From assembly GCA_028714075.1 (NCBI GenBank), contig JAQTMZ010000009.1:1-64000 (forward strand): a DNA stretch of 64,000 nt, given 5' to 3'. The DNA comes from Gallionella sp. (GTDB lineage: Bacteria; Pseudomonadota; Gammaproteobacteria; Burkholderiales; Gallionellaceae). Of the stretch, positions 17,833 through 26,200 are shown piece after piece. Position 1 is the stretch's first letter. Each line of letters opens with the position of its first letter. Made by a program: the position numbers and the translations under genes. Under the pieces are notes generated by a model. That model was not told the origin of the DNA, made no database searches, and saw only the letters and a list, made by a program, of their open reading frames with translations.

Positions 17833-19124
17833 GTACGAGGTTTTTCTACACCTTTGCACTGTGGTTGCTAGTGCCCTATATTTTTTTGCGCCTGCTGTGG
17901 CGCGCGCGCAAGCAACCGGAATATCTGCGCCACATCGGCGAGCGCTTCGGTTTTTATTCGATATCGAGTGACAGGCCGGTCATCTGGCTGCATGCCGTCT
18001 CGGTGGGGGAAACCCGCGCCGCGCAAAGCCTTGTCACCCGCTTGCGCAAAACTTATCCCGATCACCAGATCCTGCTCACCCACACCACGCCTACCGGGCG
18101 CGCCACCGGCGAGCAACTGTATGGTAGCGATGTGCTGCGCGCGTATCTGCCCTACGACTATCCGTTTGCGGTGAACAGATTTCTGCGCCACTTCAAGCCG
18201 CAACTCGGCATCCTGATGGAAACGGAGATATGGTTCAACCTGATTCACGCCTGCCGCGAAACCGGCACACCGTTGCTGTTGCTGAATGCGCGCATGTCGG
18301 AAAAATCGGCGCGCAATTATGCGCGGTTCGCGCGCCTGACCCGCAACGCACTGGGCGAGCTCACCGCCATCGCCGCGCAAACCGCCGATGATGCCGCGCG
18401 CCTGACCAGCCTTGGCGCGCAGGATGTTGCGGTGACGGGCAACCTCAAGTTCGACATCGAGCCGCCTCCGGCCATGCTGCAACTGGGCGGGCGGCTGCGC
18501 GAACAGTTCGGCACCGGGCGCAAGGTGTTTCTCGCCGCCAGCACGCGCGAAGGGGAGGAGGCGTTGCTGCTGAATGCATTGAAAAATATCCATATACCGG
18601 AACTGTTGCTGATCATTGTGCCGCGCCACCCGCAACGCTTCGGCGCAGTCGCCCAGTTGCTCGAACAGCGCGGCATCGCATTTATGCGCAGGAGTGAAAT
18701 GGGTGAGCCAAACCGTGCAGTACCGGCGGAGATTCGGGCGGTGCTGGGCGACAGCATGGGCGAGATGTTTGCCTACTACGCCGCCGCCGATCTCGCCTTT
18801 ATCGGCGGCAGCCTGCTGCCTTACGGCGGGCAGAACTTGATCGAAGCCTGCGCCGCCGGAACACCGGTGCTGGTCGGGCCGCACACCCATAATTTTGCCG
18901 AAGCAACCCTGCTGGCGGCCAGCGCCGGAGCCGCAATACAGATACAGGATGCCGGCGAACTGATGGCGAAATTGCAACGCCTGCTGGATAACTCGGATGC
19001 TTTATCCGGGATGCGCCGACAGTGCGCCGGGTTTGTAAAAAGCAATCGCGGCGCGACCGATAAATCGTTGCAAATCATCATGCCGTTGCTGGCCGCCAAC
19101 CGGAATAGTTCTCGGGAACTGTAA
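17826..19124 (+). CDS. waaA: 3-deoxy-D-manno-octulosonic acid transferase
   Basis: A 432-residue GT30 enzyme that transfers Kdo from CMP-Kdo to lipid IVA at the inner face of the membrane. A hydrophobic N-terminal segment anchors it (LWLLVPYIFLRLLW). Conserved features are WLHAVSVGETRAAQ with the catalytic glutamate, LTHTTPTGRATG, METEIWFNL, and the C-terminal FIGGSLLPYGGQNLIEACAAGTPVLVGPH. The length is usual. It is translationally coupled to waaC. Confidence 0.96.
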   Translation: MLGTRFFYTFALWLLVPYIFLRLLWRARKQPEYLRHIGERFGFYSISSDRPVIWLHAVSVGETRAAQSLVTRLRKTYPDHQILLTHTTPTGRATGEQLYGSDVLRAYLPYDYPFAVNRFLRHFKPQLGILMETEIWFNLIHACRETGTPLLLLNARMSEKSARNYARFARLTRNALGELTAIAAQTADDAARLTSLGAQDVAVTGNLKFDIEPPPAMLQLGGRLREQFGTGRKVFLAASTREGEEALLLNALKNIHIPELLLIIVPRHPQRFGAVAQLLEQRGIAFMRRSEMGEPNRAVPAEIRAVLGDSMGEMFAYYAAADLAFIGGSLLPYGGQNLIEACAAGTPVLVGPHTHNFAEATLLAASAGAAIQIQDAGELMAKLQRLLDNSDALSGMRRQCAGFVKSNRGATDKSLQIIMPLLAANRNSSREL

Positions 19125-19217
19125 TTATTCAGAGATAATCCACAGGTAATTTGGTATATTGCTTCCCCGGTTTTTATGCGGCCGTTAAACCCGATAACTT
19201 AGCTCCAAAAACTTCAT

Positions 19218-20465
19218 ATGCTAGTACGTATCCATGTCAAACAATTGCGTTTAGGTATGTTTGTGCATGAGCTTTGCGGCTCGTGGATGGATCACCCGTT
19301 TTGGCGCGGCGCTTTCCTGCTGGAAGACCCCAAAGACTTGAAAACCCTGCTGGCTACCGGTATCAAGGAAGTATGGATAGATACCGCCAAGGGTCTCGGC
19401 ATCGCTGTCGAAAGCGATGACGATGAAGGGGAGACAGAAGAGCAGATTGCCGCGGAAGTCGAAGCCACGCTTGCGCAGGCGAACAAAGCTACCAAGGCGG
19501 TACCACGCGTCAATATCGCGCAAGAGGCCGCGCGTGCCGTCAAGATCTGCGCCAAGTCCAAACAGGCCGTCACCTCGATGTTTCATGAAGCGCGCATGGG
19601 CAAGGCGCTGGATGCCGAAGACGCGCTGCCTATCGTCGAAGAAATCTCCAATTCGGTGATGCGCAACCCCGGCGCACTGATCAGTCTGGCGCGCCTGAAA
19701 GACAAGGATGATTACACCTATATGCACTCGGTGGCGGTGTGCGCGTTGATGGTTTCGTTGGCGCGGCAATTGGGTCTGGATGAGGCGCAAACCCGCCAGG
19801 CCGGCTTGGCAGGCTTGTTGCACGATGTCGGCAAGATGATGATCCCGCTGGGCATACTCAACAAGCCCGGCAAGTTGACCGATGTCGAGTTCCAGTCGGT
19901 AAAGGATCACCCCAGCCAAGGGCACAAGATGCTGCTGGAAGGCAAGGGGATCAGTGAGGTCGCGCTGGATGTTTGTTTGCACCATCACGAAAAAATGGAC
20001 GGTAGCGGCTACCCCGAGAAGCTTGCGGGCGAGCAGATCAGCCTGTACGCCAGAATGGGTGCGGTGTGCGACGTGTATGACGCGATCACCTCCAACCGCC
20101 CCTACAAGAATGGCTGGGAGCCTACCGAATCGTTGAGGAAAATGGCGGAATGGAGCCACGGCCATTTCGACAAGCGCATTTTTGAGGCCTTCGTCAAAAG
20201 CATCGGCATTTACCCGATCGGTTCGCTGGTCAAGATGGAATCCAACCGTCTGGGAGTGATCATGGAGCAAACCGAGAAATCGCTGCTTCAACCCGTGGTG
20301 AAAATATTCTTTTCCATCAAATCGAATGCCCGGATTGCCCCGGAAATATTGGACTTGTCGAAACCCGCTTGTAAAGACAAAATCGTCTCGCATGAAGACA
20401 CCATAAAATGGGGCATCCACGATATTCAGGAATTGTGGAGCGACGTGCCTGCCGCACCCTGGTAG
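19218..20465 (+). CDS. HD-GYP cyclic-di-GMP phosphodiesterase with DUF3391 N-terminus (copy 1)
   Basis: A 415-residue soluble protein. The N-terminal 130 residues (VKQLRLGMFVHELCGSW) match the DUF3391 type found before HD-GYP domains. The HD-GYP domain follows with HD at residues 202-203 in LLHDVGKMMIP, then HHEKMDGSGYP from 255 and VCDVYDAITSNRPYK. All metal-binding and GYP residues are present, so it should hydrolyse cyclic di-GMP. There is no receiver domain; DUF3391 may sense or dock a partner. A close paralogue follows 116 bases downstream. Confidence 0.92.
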   Translation: MLVRIHVKQLRLGMFVHELCGSWMDHPFWRGAFLLEDPKDLKTLLATGIKEVWIDTAKGLGIAVESDDDEGETEEQIAAEVEATLAQANKATKAVPRVNIAQEAARAVKICAKSKQAVTSMFHEARMGKALDAEDALPIVEEISNSVMRNPGALISLARLKDKDDYTYMHSVAVCALMVSLARQLGLDEAQTRQAGLAGLLHDVGKMMIPLGILNKPGKLTDVEFQSVKDHPSQGHKMLLEGKGISEVALDVCLHHHEKMDGSGYPEKLAGEQISLYARMGAVCDVYDAITSNRPYKNGWEPTESLRKMAEWSHGHFDKRIFEAFVKSIGIYPIGSLVKMESNRLGVIMEQTEKSLLQPVVKIFFSIKSNARIAPEILDLSKPACKDKIVSHEDTIKWGIHDIQELWSDVPAAPW

Positions 20466-20581
20466 CGTACCCACCCGCACCTGCCGGGCTAAAGCACTGC
20501 CTGCAAGGTTTTGCCAGCGCGCCTGTTTTTGAGGTTCCATTAGGTTAAAATCCACTATCCCACCAGCAGATTGATCTGCCC

Positions 20582-21820
20582 ATGTTAAAACGTATCCCAG
20601 TCAAACAGCTGCGCATCGGCATGTACATCCATGAGTTTTGCGGCTCGTGGTATGACCACCCGTTCTGGCACAACGCCTTCATGCTGGACAAACCCGAAGA
20701 CCTGCAGGAAATTCTGTCCACCGGTATCAAGGAAGTATGGATAGACATCGACAAAGGGCTGGATGTCGAGAGCGGCGCGGGCGGCAAGAGCGAAAAAGCG
20801 GTAGCGGCAGAAGTTGACGATACGCTTGCGCGGGTAGATACCGGCGGCAAAAAAGCGCACCATGTCGATATCGCCCAGGAGGCCGCGCGCGCCGTCAAGA
20901 TTTGCGCCCAATCCAAGCAGGCGGTGACCTCGATGTTCAAGGAAGCGCGCATGGGCAAGGCCCTGAATGCCAGCGACGCGCTGCCGGTCGTCGAGGAGAT
21001 CACCACCTCGGTCGTGCGCAACCCCGGCGCGCTGATCAGCCTGGCGCGCCTGAAAGACAAGGATAACTACACCTACATGCACTCGGTGGCGGTATGCGCA
21101 TTGATGGTAGCTCTGGCGCGTCAGTTGGGCCTGGACGAGGAGCAGACTCGCCAGGCCGGCATGGCCGGATTGATGCACGACATCGGCAAGACGATGGCAC
21201 CGCTGGAGCTCATCAACAAGCCCGGCAAGCTGACCGAGGCCGAATTCCAGATAATGAAAAACCACCCCATCGACGGGCATATCATCTTGCTGGAAAGCAA
21301 GGGCATAAGCGATATCGCGCGACATGTCTGCCTGCGCCATCACGAAAAAGTGGACGGCAGCGGCTACCCGGACAAACTCGCCGACGGGAAAATCGACCTG
21401 TATGCCAAGATGGCCGCGGTATGCGATGTGTACGATGCAATCACTTCCGTCCGCGCCTACAAGAATGGCTGGGAGCCGGCCCAGTCCATCAGGAAAATGG
21501 CGGAGTGGAGCCACGGCCATTTCGACTGGCGGATATTCGAGGCTTTTGTGCGCAGCATGGGCATCTACCCGGTCGGCTCCCTGGTCAGGCTGGCATCCGA
21601 CCGTTTGGGGGTGGTCATCGGGCAAACCGAGCAATCGCTGCTCACCCCCAAAGTAAAAGTGTTTTTTTCCATCAAATCGAATGCCCGGATTCCCCCGGAG
21701 ATACTGGATTTGTCGAAACCCGCATGTACAGACAAAATCGTTTCGCACGAAGACCCAGCAGTATGGGACATCAGCGATATTCAGGAGCTGTGGAGTGATG
21801 TGTCAGCGGCACCTTGGTGA
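20582..21820 (+). CDS. HD-GYP cyclic-di-GMP phosphodiesterase with DUF3391 N-terminus (copy 2)
   Basis: A 412-residue paralogue of the preceding gene, alike over nearly the whole length, including the C-terminal ending IQELWSDV. HD lies in LMHDIGKTMAP near residue 199, followed by HHEKVDGSGYP and VCDVYDAITSVRAYK, so the catalytic set is intact. The strongest differences lie at residues 55-100 between the DUF3391 and HD-GYP parts, suggesting different partners or signals. Tandem duplication is the simplest origin. Confidence 0.92.
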   Translation: MLKRIPVKQLRIGMYIHEFCGSWYDHPFWHNAFMLDKPEDLQEILSTGIKEVWIDIDKGLDVESGAGGKSEKAVAAEVDDTLARVDTGGKKAHHVDIAQEAARAVKICAQSKQAVTSMFKEARMGKALNASDALPVVEEITTSVVRNPGALISLARLKDKDNYTYMHSVAVCALMVALARQLGLDEEQTRQAGMAGLMHDIGKTMAPLELINKPGKLTEAEFQIMKNHPIDGHIILLESKGISDIARHVCLRHHEKVDGSGYPDKLADGKIDLYAKMAAVCDVYDAITSVRAYKNGWEPAQSIRKMAEWSHGHFDWRIFEAFVRSMGIYPVGSLVRLASDRLGVVIGQTEQSLLTPKVKVFFSIKSNARIPPEILDLSKPACTDKIVSHEDPAVWDISDIQELWSDVSAAPW

Positions 21821-22147
21821 ACAACGCCTTTGGGTGTAATCAGTTCTATTGAAGGAGATTGTGGCATGAAAGAACTTCAAAAAAACAATGCGAAGCTGAC
21901 CCCTTTAATTTATTTTTTGTGATTAGAGGGGTTAGGCTCACATTAAAGCCAGATAGGGTGGGCACGCTGTCTGTGTCCATGCGGATATCGCGCCGCGTGG
22001 GCAAACGATGCAACCGTTTGTCCACCCTACCGATTTTCGGTATCCCCTCGTGAGTGATTTTTGTGTCTTTCGTGGACAGTCGGGCAGCATGGCAGGAGTT
22101 TCACATCAAGCCGTTCCGGGCGCAAAAGATTGCCGCTAAAAATGTTT
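21821..22147. other. Gene-free stretch with palindromic repeat
   Basis: No convincing gene lies between the second HD-GYP gene and the rplU promoter. The stretch holds a short segment (AATGCGAAGCTGAC) that also occurs near 450 and, at 21953-22030, a long imperfect hairpin. Confidence 0.6.
21953..22030. repeat. Long imperfect hairpin repeat
   Basis: TAGGGTGGGCA at 21954 pairs with TGTCCACCCTA at 22019-22029; inside it, GGGCAAACG and CGTTTGTCC form an inner stem. This has the look of an intergenic palindromic element. Confidence 0.55.
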
Positions 22148-22175
22148 TTGACGGAACCGGATATTTAGGTATAAT
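22148..22175 (+). promoter_or_regulatory. Sigma-70 promoter for rplU-rpmA
   Basis: TTGACG at 22148-22153 and a perfect TATAAT at 22170-22175 are spaced by 16 bases, 37 bases before the rplU start codon. This is the clearest housekeeping promoter in the window. Confidence 0.8.
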
Positions 22176-22212
22176 CCGCGCCTCGCAAAAACCGCATTAG
22201 ATCGAGGTTGTT

Positions 22213-22524
22213 ATGTACGCAGTCATTAAAACCGGTGGTAAGCAATATCGCGTTACAAACGGTGAAACTTTAAAAGTTGAAATCATCCCCGGCGACGTGG
22301 GCAGCGCTATTGTGCTGGACAAAGTGCTGATGGTGGCCGACGGCGACAAGCTGAACGTGGGCAGGCCTTTGCTGGCCGGCGCTACTGTCAAGGCGACCAT
22401 CGTGTCGCATGGCCGTGGCGACAAGGTGCGCATCTTCAAGATGCGCCGCCGCAAGCACTACCAAAAAAATCAAGGTCATCGCCAAAACTACACCGAAATC
22501 CGCATCGACGGCATCTCGGCCTAG
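22213..22524 (+). CDS. rplU: 50S ribosomal protein L21
   Basis: At 103 residues this is full-length bL21, a 23S rRNA-binding protein of the large subunit. It starts [14 protein letters not shown], and the C-terminal family signature [20 protein letters not shown] is shown here only in part: [10 protein letters not shown] then [11 protein letters not shown]. It is followed 33 bases later by rpmA. In most betaproteobacteria obgE and proB come next, but here they lie about 22 kb away on the other strand. Confidence 0.98.
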   Translation: MYAVIKTGGKQYRVTNGETLKVEIIPGDVGSAIVLDKVLMVADGDKLNVGRPLLAGATVKATIVSHGRGDKVRIFKMRRRKHYQKNQGHRQNYTEIRIDGISA

Positions 22525-22557
22525 TTCTGGGCGCAATTCTCGTAAGGAGCAGATAAC

Positions 22558-22815
22558 ATGGCATCAAAAAAGGGCGGCGGCAGTACCAGTAACGGACGCG
22601 ACTCACACTCAAAACGCTTGGGTATCAAGAGCTACGGCGGCGAATTGATCAGCGCGGGCAGCATCATCGTGCGTCAGCGCGGCACCGAATTCCACCCCGG
22701 TGACAACGTCGGCATGGGCAAGGATCACACGCTGTTTGCCAAGATCACCGGCAAAGTAGTGTTCGCCATCAAGGGCGCGCAGCAGCGCAGGACGGTTTCC
22801 ATCGTAGCTGCCTGA
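22558..22815 (+). CDS. rpmA: 50S ribosomal protein L27
   Basis: An 85-residue bL27, the large-subunit protein whose N-terminus reaches the peptidyl-transferase centre. It starts [20 protein letters not shown] with the GGGS and NGRDS signature and carries [13 protein letters not shown] ribosome site (AAGGAG) lies just upstream. It forms an operon with rplU that ends at the terminator at 22887-22912. Confidence 0.98.
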   Translation: MASKKGGGSTSNGRDSHSKRLGIKSYGGELISAGSIIVRQRGTEFHPGDNVGMGKDHTLFAKITGKVVFAIKGAQQRRTVSIVAA

Positions 22816-22886
22816 CACCTGAACCCTCCCGCAGGGAGAGTAATGGTTATGAATAGAATAGCTGTAGCGCCAACTGGCGCAAATCG

Positions 22887-22912
22887 GCCCTACCGCAAGG
22901 TGGGGCTTTTTT
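22887..22912 (+). terminator. Rho-independent terminator of rplU-rpmA
   Basis: GCCCTACC and GGTGGGGC form an eight-pair stem with one G-T pair around a GCAA tetraloop, followed by six T residues. It lies 71 bases after the rpmA stop. Because it ends transcription here, it supports the view that obgE no longer belongs to this operon. Confidence 0.85.
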
Positions 22913-23005
22913 ATTTGCGGAACGACCTATAATTTCGTTTGTCTTTCAAGACGACAATGACCAGGAGGGTGCATGGAATGCACCCTTATTGATGGGTAAA
23001 GCACC

Positions 23006-24103
23006 ATGAGCGAAAACATCATCTATATTCCGTATGATCACCCCGATGCCGCACAGGCCAGTTGCAGTACGGTGCAGGCGTGGGCGAAGACCCCGCACGA
23101 ACCGGATGCACGGGAGAAGCCTGAGCTGATTGCCCGCATCAAGCACCTGTTGCGCGAGCAGGACGCGGTGCTGGTGGCGCATTATTACGTGCATCCGGAC
23201 TTACAGGATTTGGCGGAAGCTACCGGCGGCATCGTTTCGGACTCGCTGGACATGGCGAATTTCGGTCATCAGCACCCGGCCAAGACGCTGGTGGTGGCGG
23301 GGGTGCGCTTCATGGGCGAGACCGCGAAAATTCTCAACCCGGAAAAGCGCGTGCTGATGCCGGACCTGGACGCGAACTGCTCGCTGGATTTGGGCTGCCC
23401 GGCGGACGAATTCAGCGCGTTCTGCGATGCGCATCCCGACCGCACCGTGGTGGTGTATGCCAACACCAGCGCGGCGGTGAAGGCACGCGCCGACTGGATG
23501 GTGACCAGCTCGATCGCGTTGCCCATCATCAGGCATCTCAAGGAGCAAGGCGAGAAAATCCTGTGGGCGCCGGATCGCCATCTGGGCGATTACATCCGCC
23601 AGCAGACCGGCGCGGACATGCTGCTGTGGCAAGGCGCATGCATGGTGCACGACGAGTTCAAGGCGAGCGAACTGGCAGCACTCAAGGCGCAGCATCCCAA
23701 TGCAAAAGTGCTGGTGCATCCCGAATCGCCTGCGGCGGTGATCGCGCTGGCGGACGTGGTCGGTTCCACCACGCAGATCATCAAGGCATCGCAACAACCG
23801 GATGCGAATGAATTCATCGTCGCCACCGACAACGGCATCCTGCATAAGATGCGCGCCCTGTCGCCGCATAAGGTATTCATCGTGGCACCGACGGCAGGCA
23901 GCGGCGCGACCTGCAAGAGCTGCGCGCATTGTCCGTGGATGGCGATGAACGGGCTGATCAACCTGGCCGAGGTGCTGGAGCGCGGCCACAATGAGATTCA
24001 TGTCGACCCGTCCATCATCGCGCGCGCCGCGCTGCCGATACAGCGCATGCTGGATTTTGCCAGACAGATCAACCTGCCGACGCGCGGCATCGGCAACGCC
24101 TGA
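23006..24103 (+). CDS. nadA: Quinolinate synthase A
   Basis: A 365-residue cytosolic [4Fe-4S] enzyme that condenses iminoaspartate with dihydroxyacetone phosphate to quinolinate for NAD synthesis. Conserved parts are [15 protein letters not shown], the cluster cysteines in [15 protein letters not shown] and in [14 protein letters not shown], the HPESPAAV segment and [10 protein letters not shown] possible -10 box (TATAAT at 22928) lies upstream, after the rpmA terminator, so it probably has its own promoter. It is the first gene past a likely synteny break. Confidence 0.95.
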   Translation: MSENIIYIPYDHPDAAQASCSTVQAWAKTPHEPDAREKPELIARIKHLLREQDAVLVAHYYVHPDLQDLAEATGGIVSDSLDMANFGHQHPAKTLVVAGVRFMGETAKILNPEKRVLMPDLDANCSLDLGCPADEFSAFCDAHPDRTVVVYANTSAAVKARADWMVTSSIALPIIRHLKEQGEKILWAPDRHLGDYIRQQTGADMLLWQGACMVHDEFKASELAALKAQHPNAKVLVHPESPAAVIALADVVGSTTQIIKASQQPDANEFIVATDNGILHKMRALSPHKVFIVAPTAGSGATCKSCAHCPWMAMNGLINLAEVLERGHNEIHVDPSIIARAALPIQRMLDFARQINLPTRGIGNA

Positions 24104-24134
24104 TTCTTGGTGGCGCAGGCTCAACGCGGCTTGC

Positions 24135-24160
24135 GGATGGGCGGAGCATAGCGTCCCATC
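24135..24160. repeat. Dispersed palindromic repeat, copy 2
   Basis: The element GGATGGGCGGAGCATAGCGT then CCCATC is related to those at 114-141 and 55105-55132. Here it is nested in a longer stem, as CGGCTTGC before it pairs with GCAAGCCG after it. It lies between nadA and the next gene. Confidence 0.55.
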
Positions 24161-24189
24161 TAGCAAGCCGATTGGGTAGAATGCGCATC

Positions 24190-24933
24190 ATGCACACACT
24201 GACCATCGCCACTTACAACATCCACAAAGGCCTTTCTTCTTTCAACCGCCGCGTGGTGCTGCACGAGCTGCGCGAACGGCTGCGCGAGCTGAACGCCGAT
24301 ATCGTGTTTTTGCAGGAGGTGCAGGGCGAGCATACGCTCCATCCCGAGCGTTACCACAACTACCATGACGGCGCACAGCACGAGTTCATCGCGGAAGAAG
24401 TCTGGCCGCATTCCGTCTATGGCAAAAATTCGGTGTATGAGGCGGGGCATCACGGCAACGCGATACTCAGCCGTTTCCCGATTGTGTGCTCGCTGAACAT
24501 GGATGTTTCCGCGCACCGCTTCGAAAGCCGCGGGCTGCTGCATTGCGAGGTCGATCTTGAAGGGCGGCGCGTGCATTGTTTGTGCGCGCATTTCGGCCTG
24601 TTCGCCAAAGGCAAGCGGGCGCAAACCAGAGCCTTGATCGAGTATGTGCGCAACGAAATTCCACCCGGGGCGCCGCTGATTATCGCGGGTGACTTCAATG
24701 ACTGGCGCAACCGGATGAGCAGGGAAATGGCCGATGAACTCGGCATGCATGATGCGTTCCATCTGCATGGCGGGAGGCTCGCGCGCAGCTATCCGGCCAG
24801 GTTGCCGCTGCTGCGCCTCGACCGCATTTATGTGCGCGGCTTCAACGTGCTGCATAGCCACGTGCATACCGGCGGGAACTGGCAGCGCCTTTCCGATCAC
24901 GCCGCACTTTCCGCGCAACTGGAAAGCATATGA
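24190..24933 (+). CDS. Endonuclease/exonuclease/phosphatase-family protein (YbhP-like)
   Basis: About 247 residues of the EEP fold: TIATYNIHKGL with the metal-binding asparagine, VFLQEVQGEH with the glutamate, IAGDFNDWRN with the catalytic aspartate and asparagine, and the final SDHAALSAQL. The start could also be nine bases upstream; no clear ribosome site is seen. The stop overlaps clsB by four bases. In many betaproteobacteria this pair follows aspS and nudB, which here lie near 47-50 kb on the other strand. The substrate is unknown; a link to phospholipid metabolism is suggested only by the coupling to clsB. Confidence 0.88.
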   Translation: MHTLTIATYNIHKGLSSFNRRVVLHELRERLRELNADIVFLQEVQGEHTLHPERYHNYHDGAQHEFIAEEVWPHSVYGKNSVYEAGHHGNAILSRFPIVCSLNMDVSAHRFESRGLLHCEVDLEGRRVHCLCAHFGLFAKGKRAQTRALIEYVRNEIPPGAPLIIAGDFNDWRNRMSREMADELGMHDAFHLHGGRLARSYPARLPLLRLDRIYVRGFNVLHSHVHTGGNWQRLSDHAALSAQLESI

Positions 24934-26114
24934 CCGGCAGCCATCTGGTCGCCGGGAATCGGCTTACGTTGCTGCAAAACGGCACAGAGTTTTTCCCGCA
25001 GTTGTGCGCGGATATAGATGCCGCGCAGCATTCGATCTATCTGGAAACCTATATTTTCGCCGCGGACGAAACCGGGAGTATGGTTGCCGATGCGTTGCGG
25101 CGTGCCGCCGCGCGCGGGGTGGTGGTGCGCGTGTTGCTGGACGGTTTCGGTTCGGCGGAATTGCCGCAACGTTGGGTGGATGGGTTGCGCATGGCGGGGG
25201 TCGAGGTGCAATGGTACCGGCGCGAAATTTCCCCGTTTACCTTGAGCCGCAGCCGCAAGCGCCGCCTGCTGCGCCTGCATCGCAAGCTGGCGGTCATGGA
25301 TGGTGGAGTGGCTTTCGTCGGCGGCATCAACATCATCGACGATATTCCCGAACATAGCAGTTTTGCCATGCCGCGCATGGATCATGCCGTGCGGGTGCAG
25401 GGAACGGTGGCCGGTGAAATCCACGCGGCCATGCGGCATTTGTGGGGCGTGGTGTCATGGGCCAGCCTGCGCCGGCGCGGCAAGGAAATCGAGCGGCTCA
25501 TTCTGGGCAAGGTGAAACATACCGCTGCACCGGCGATCATCTTTTTGTTGCGCGACAATTTGCGCCACCGCCGCGATATCGAGCGCGCCTACCTGAAGGC
25601 GATTGCCGGTGCGCAGCACGAGATTATCATCGCCAGTGCCTACTTCCTGCCCGGACGCGCCTTCCGCCGCGCCTTGATACACGCCGCGCGGCGCGGTGTG
25701 CGGGTCATATTGCTGTTGCAGGGCGTGGTGGAATATCGCCTGCAACACTATGCGACGCATGCGCTTTATGATCAACTGCTTGCGGCAGGTATCGAAATCC
25801 ACGAATACCAGGTCAGCTACCTGCACACCAAAGTTGCCGTAGTGGACGGGCAATGGGCGACGGTGGGCTCATCCAACATCGATCCGTTCAGTCTGCTGCT
25901 GGCGCGCGAGGCTAATCTCGCGATACTGGATGCCGGGTTTGCCGGGGAATTGCGCGCAAATCTGCTGGCTGCGATTAACGGCAATGCGCTGCGTATCCGG
26001 GGGGATGAATATGGCGGGGCACGCAACTTCCTGAGCCGCCTGGTCGCGCGCCTCAGCTACGGCATTGTGCGCCTGCTGATCGGCTTGTCAGGGTATCGCA
26101 GGGGCGGTTCGTAA
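24930..26114 (+). CDS. clsB: Cardiolipin synthase B-like phospholipase D-family enzyme
   Basis: A 394-residue protein with two HKD motifs: H117-K119-D124 in LRLHRKLAVMDGG and H299 in SYLHTKVAVVDG, each followed by a GGxN- or GSSN-type segment (FVGGINIID, VGSSNIDPFS). These two half-sites form one phosphatidyl-transfer centre at the inner membrane that makes cardiolipin. It lacks the two N-terminal membrane spans of ClsA, so ClsB is the better name. It is translationally coupled to the EEP-family gene. Confidence 0.92.
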   Translation: MTGSHLVAGNRLTLLQNGTEFFPQLCADIDAAQHSIYLETYIFAADETGSMVADALRRAAARGVVVRVLLDGFGSAELPQRWVDGLRMAGVEVQWYRREISPFTLSRSRKRRLLRLHRKLAVMDGGVAFVGGINIIDDIPEHSSFAMPRMDHAVRVQGTVAGEIHAAMRHLWGVVSWASLRRRGKEIERLILGKVKHTAAPAIIFLLRDNLRHRRDIERAYLKAIAGAQHEIIIASAYFLPGRAFRRALIHAARRGVRVILLLQGVVEYRLQHYATHALYDQLLAAGIEIHEYQVSYLHTKVAVVDGQWATVGSSNIDPFSLLLAREANLAILDAGFAGELRANLLAAINGNALRIRGDEYGGARNFLSRLVARLSYGIVRLLIGLSGYRRGGS

Positions 26115-26200
26115 GTGGTTGCATCAGGCGGGCAAAGGGCTTTTCAGCCCGCACGGTGTGCGCGGCTATAATCAACAATTGATATTTCCACCCACTGAAT

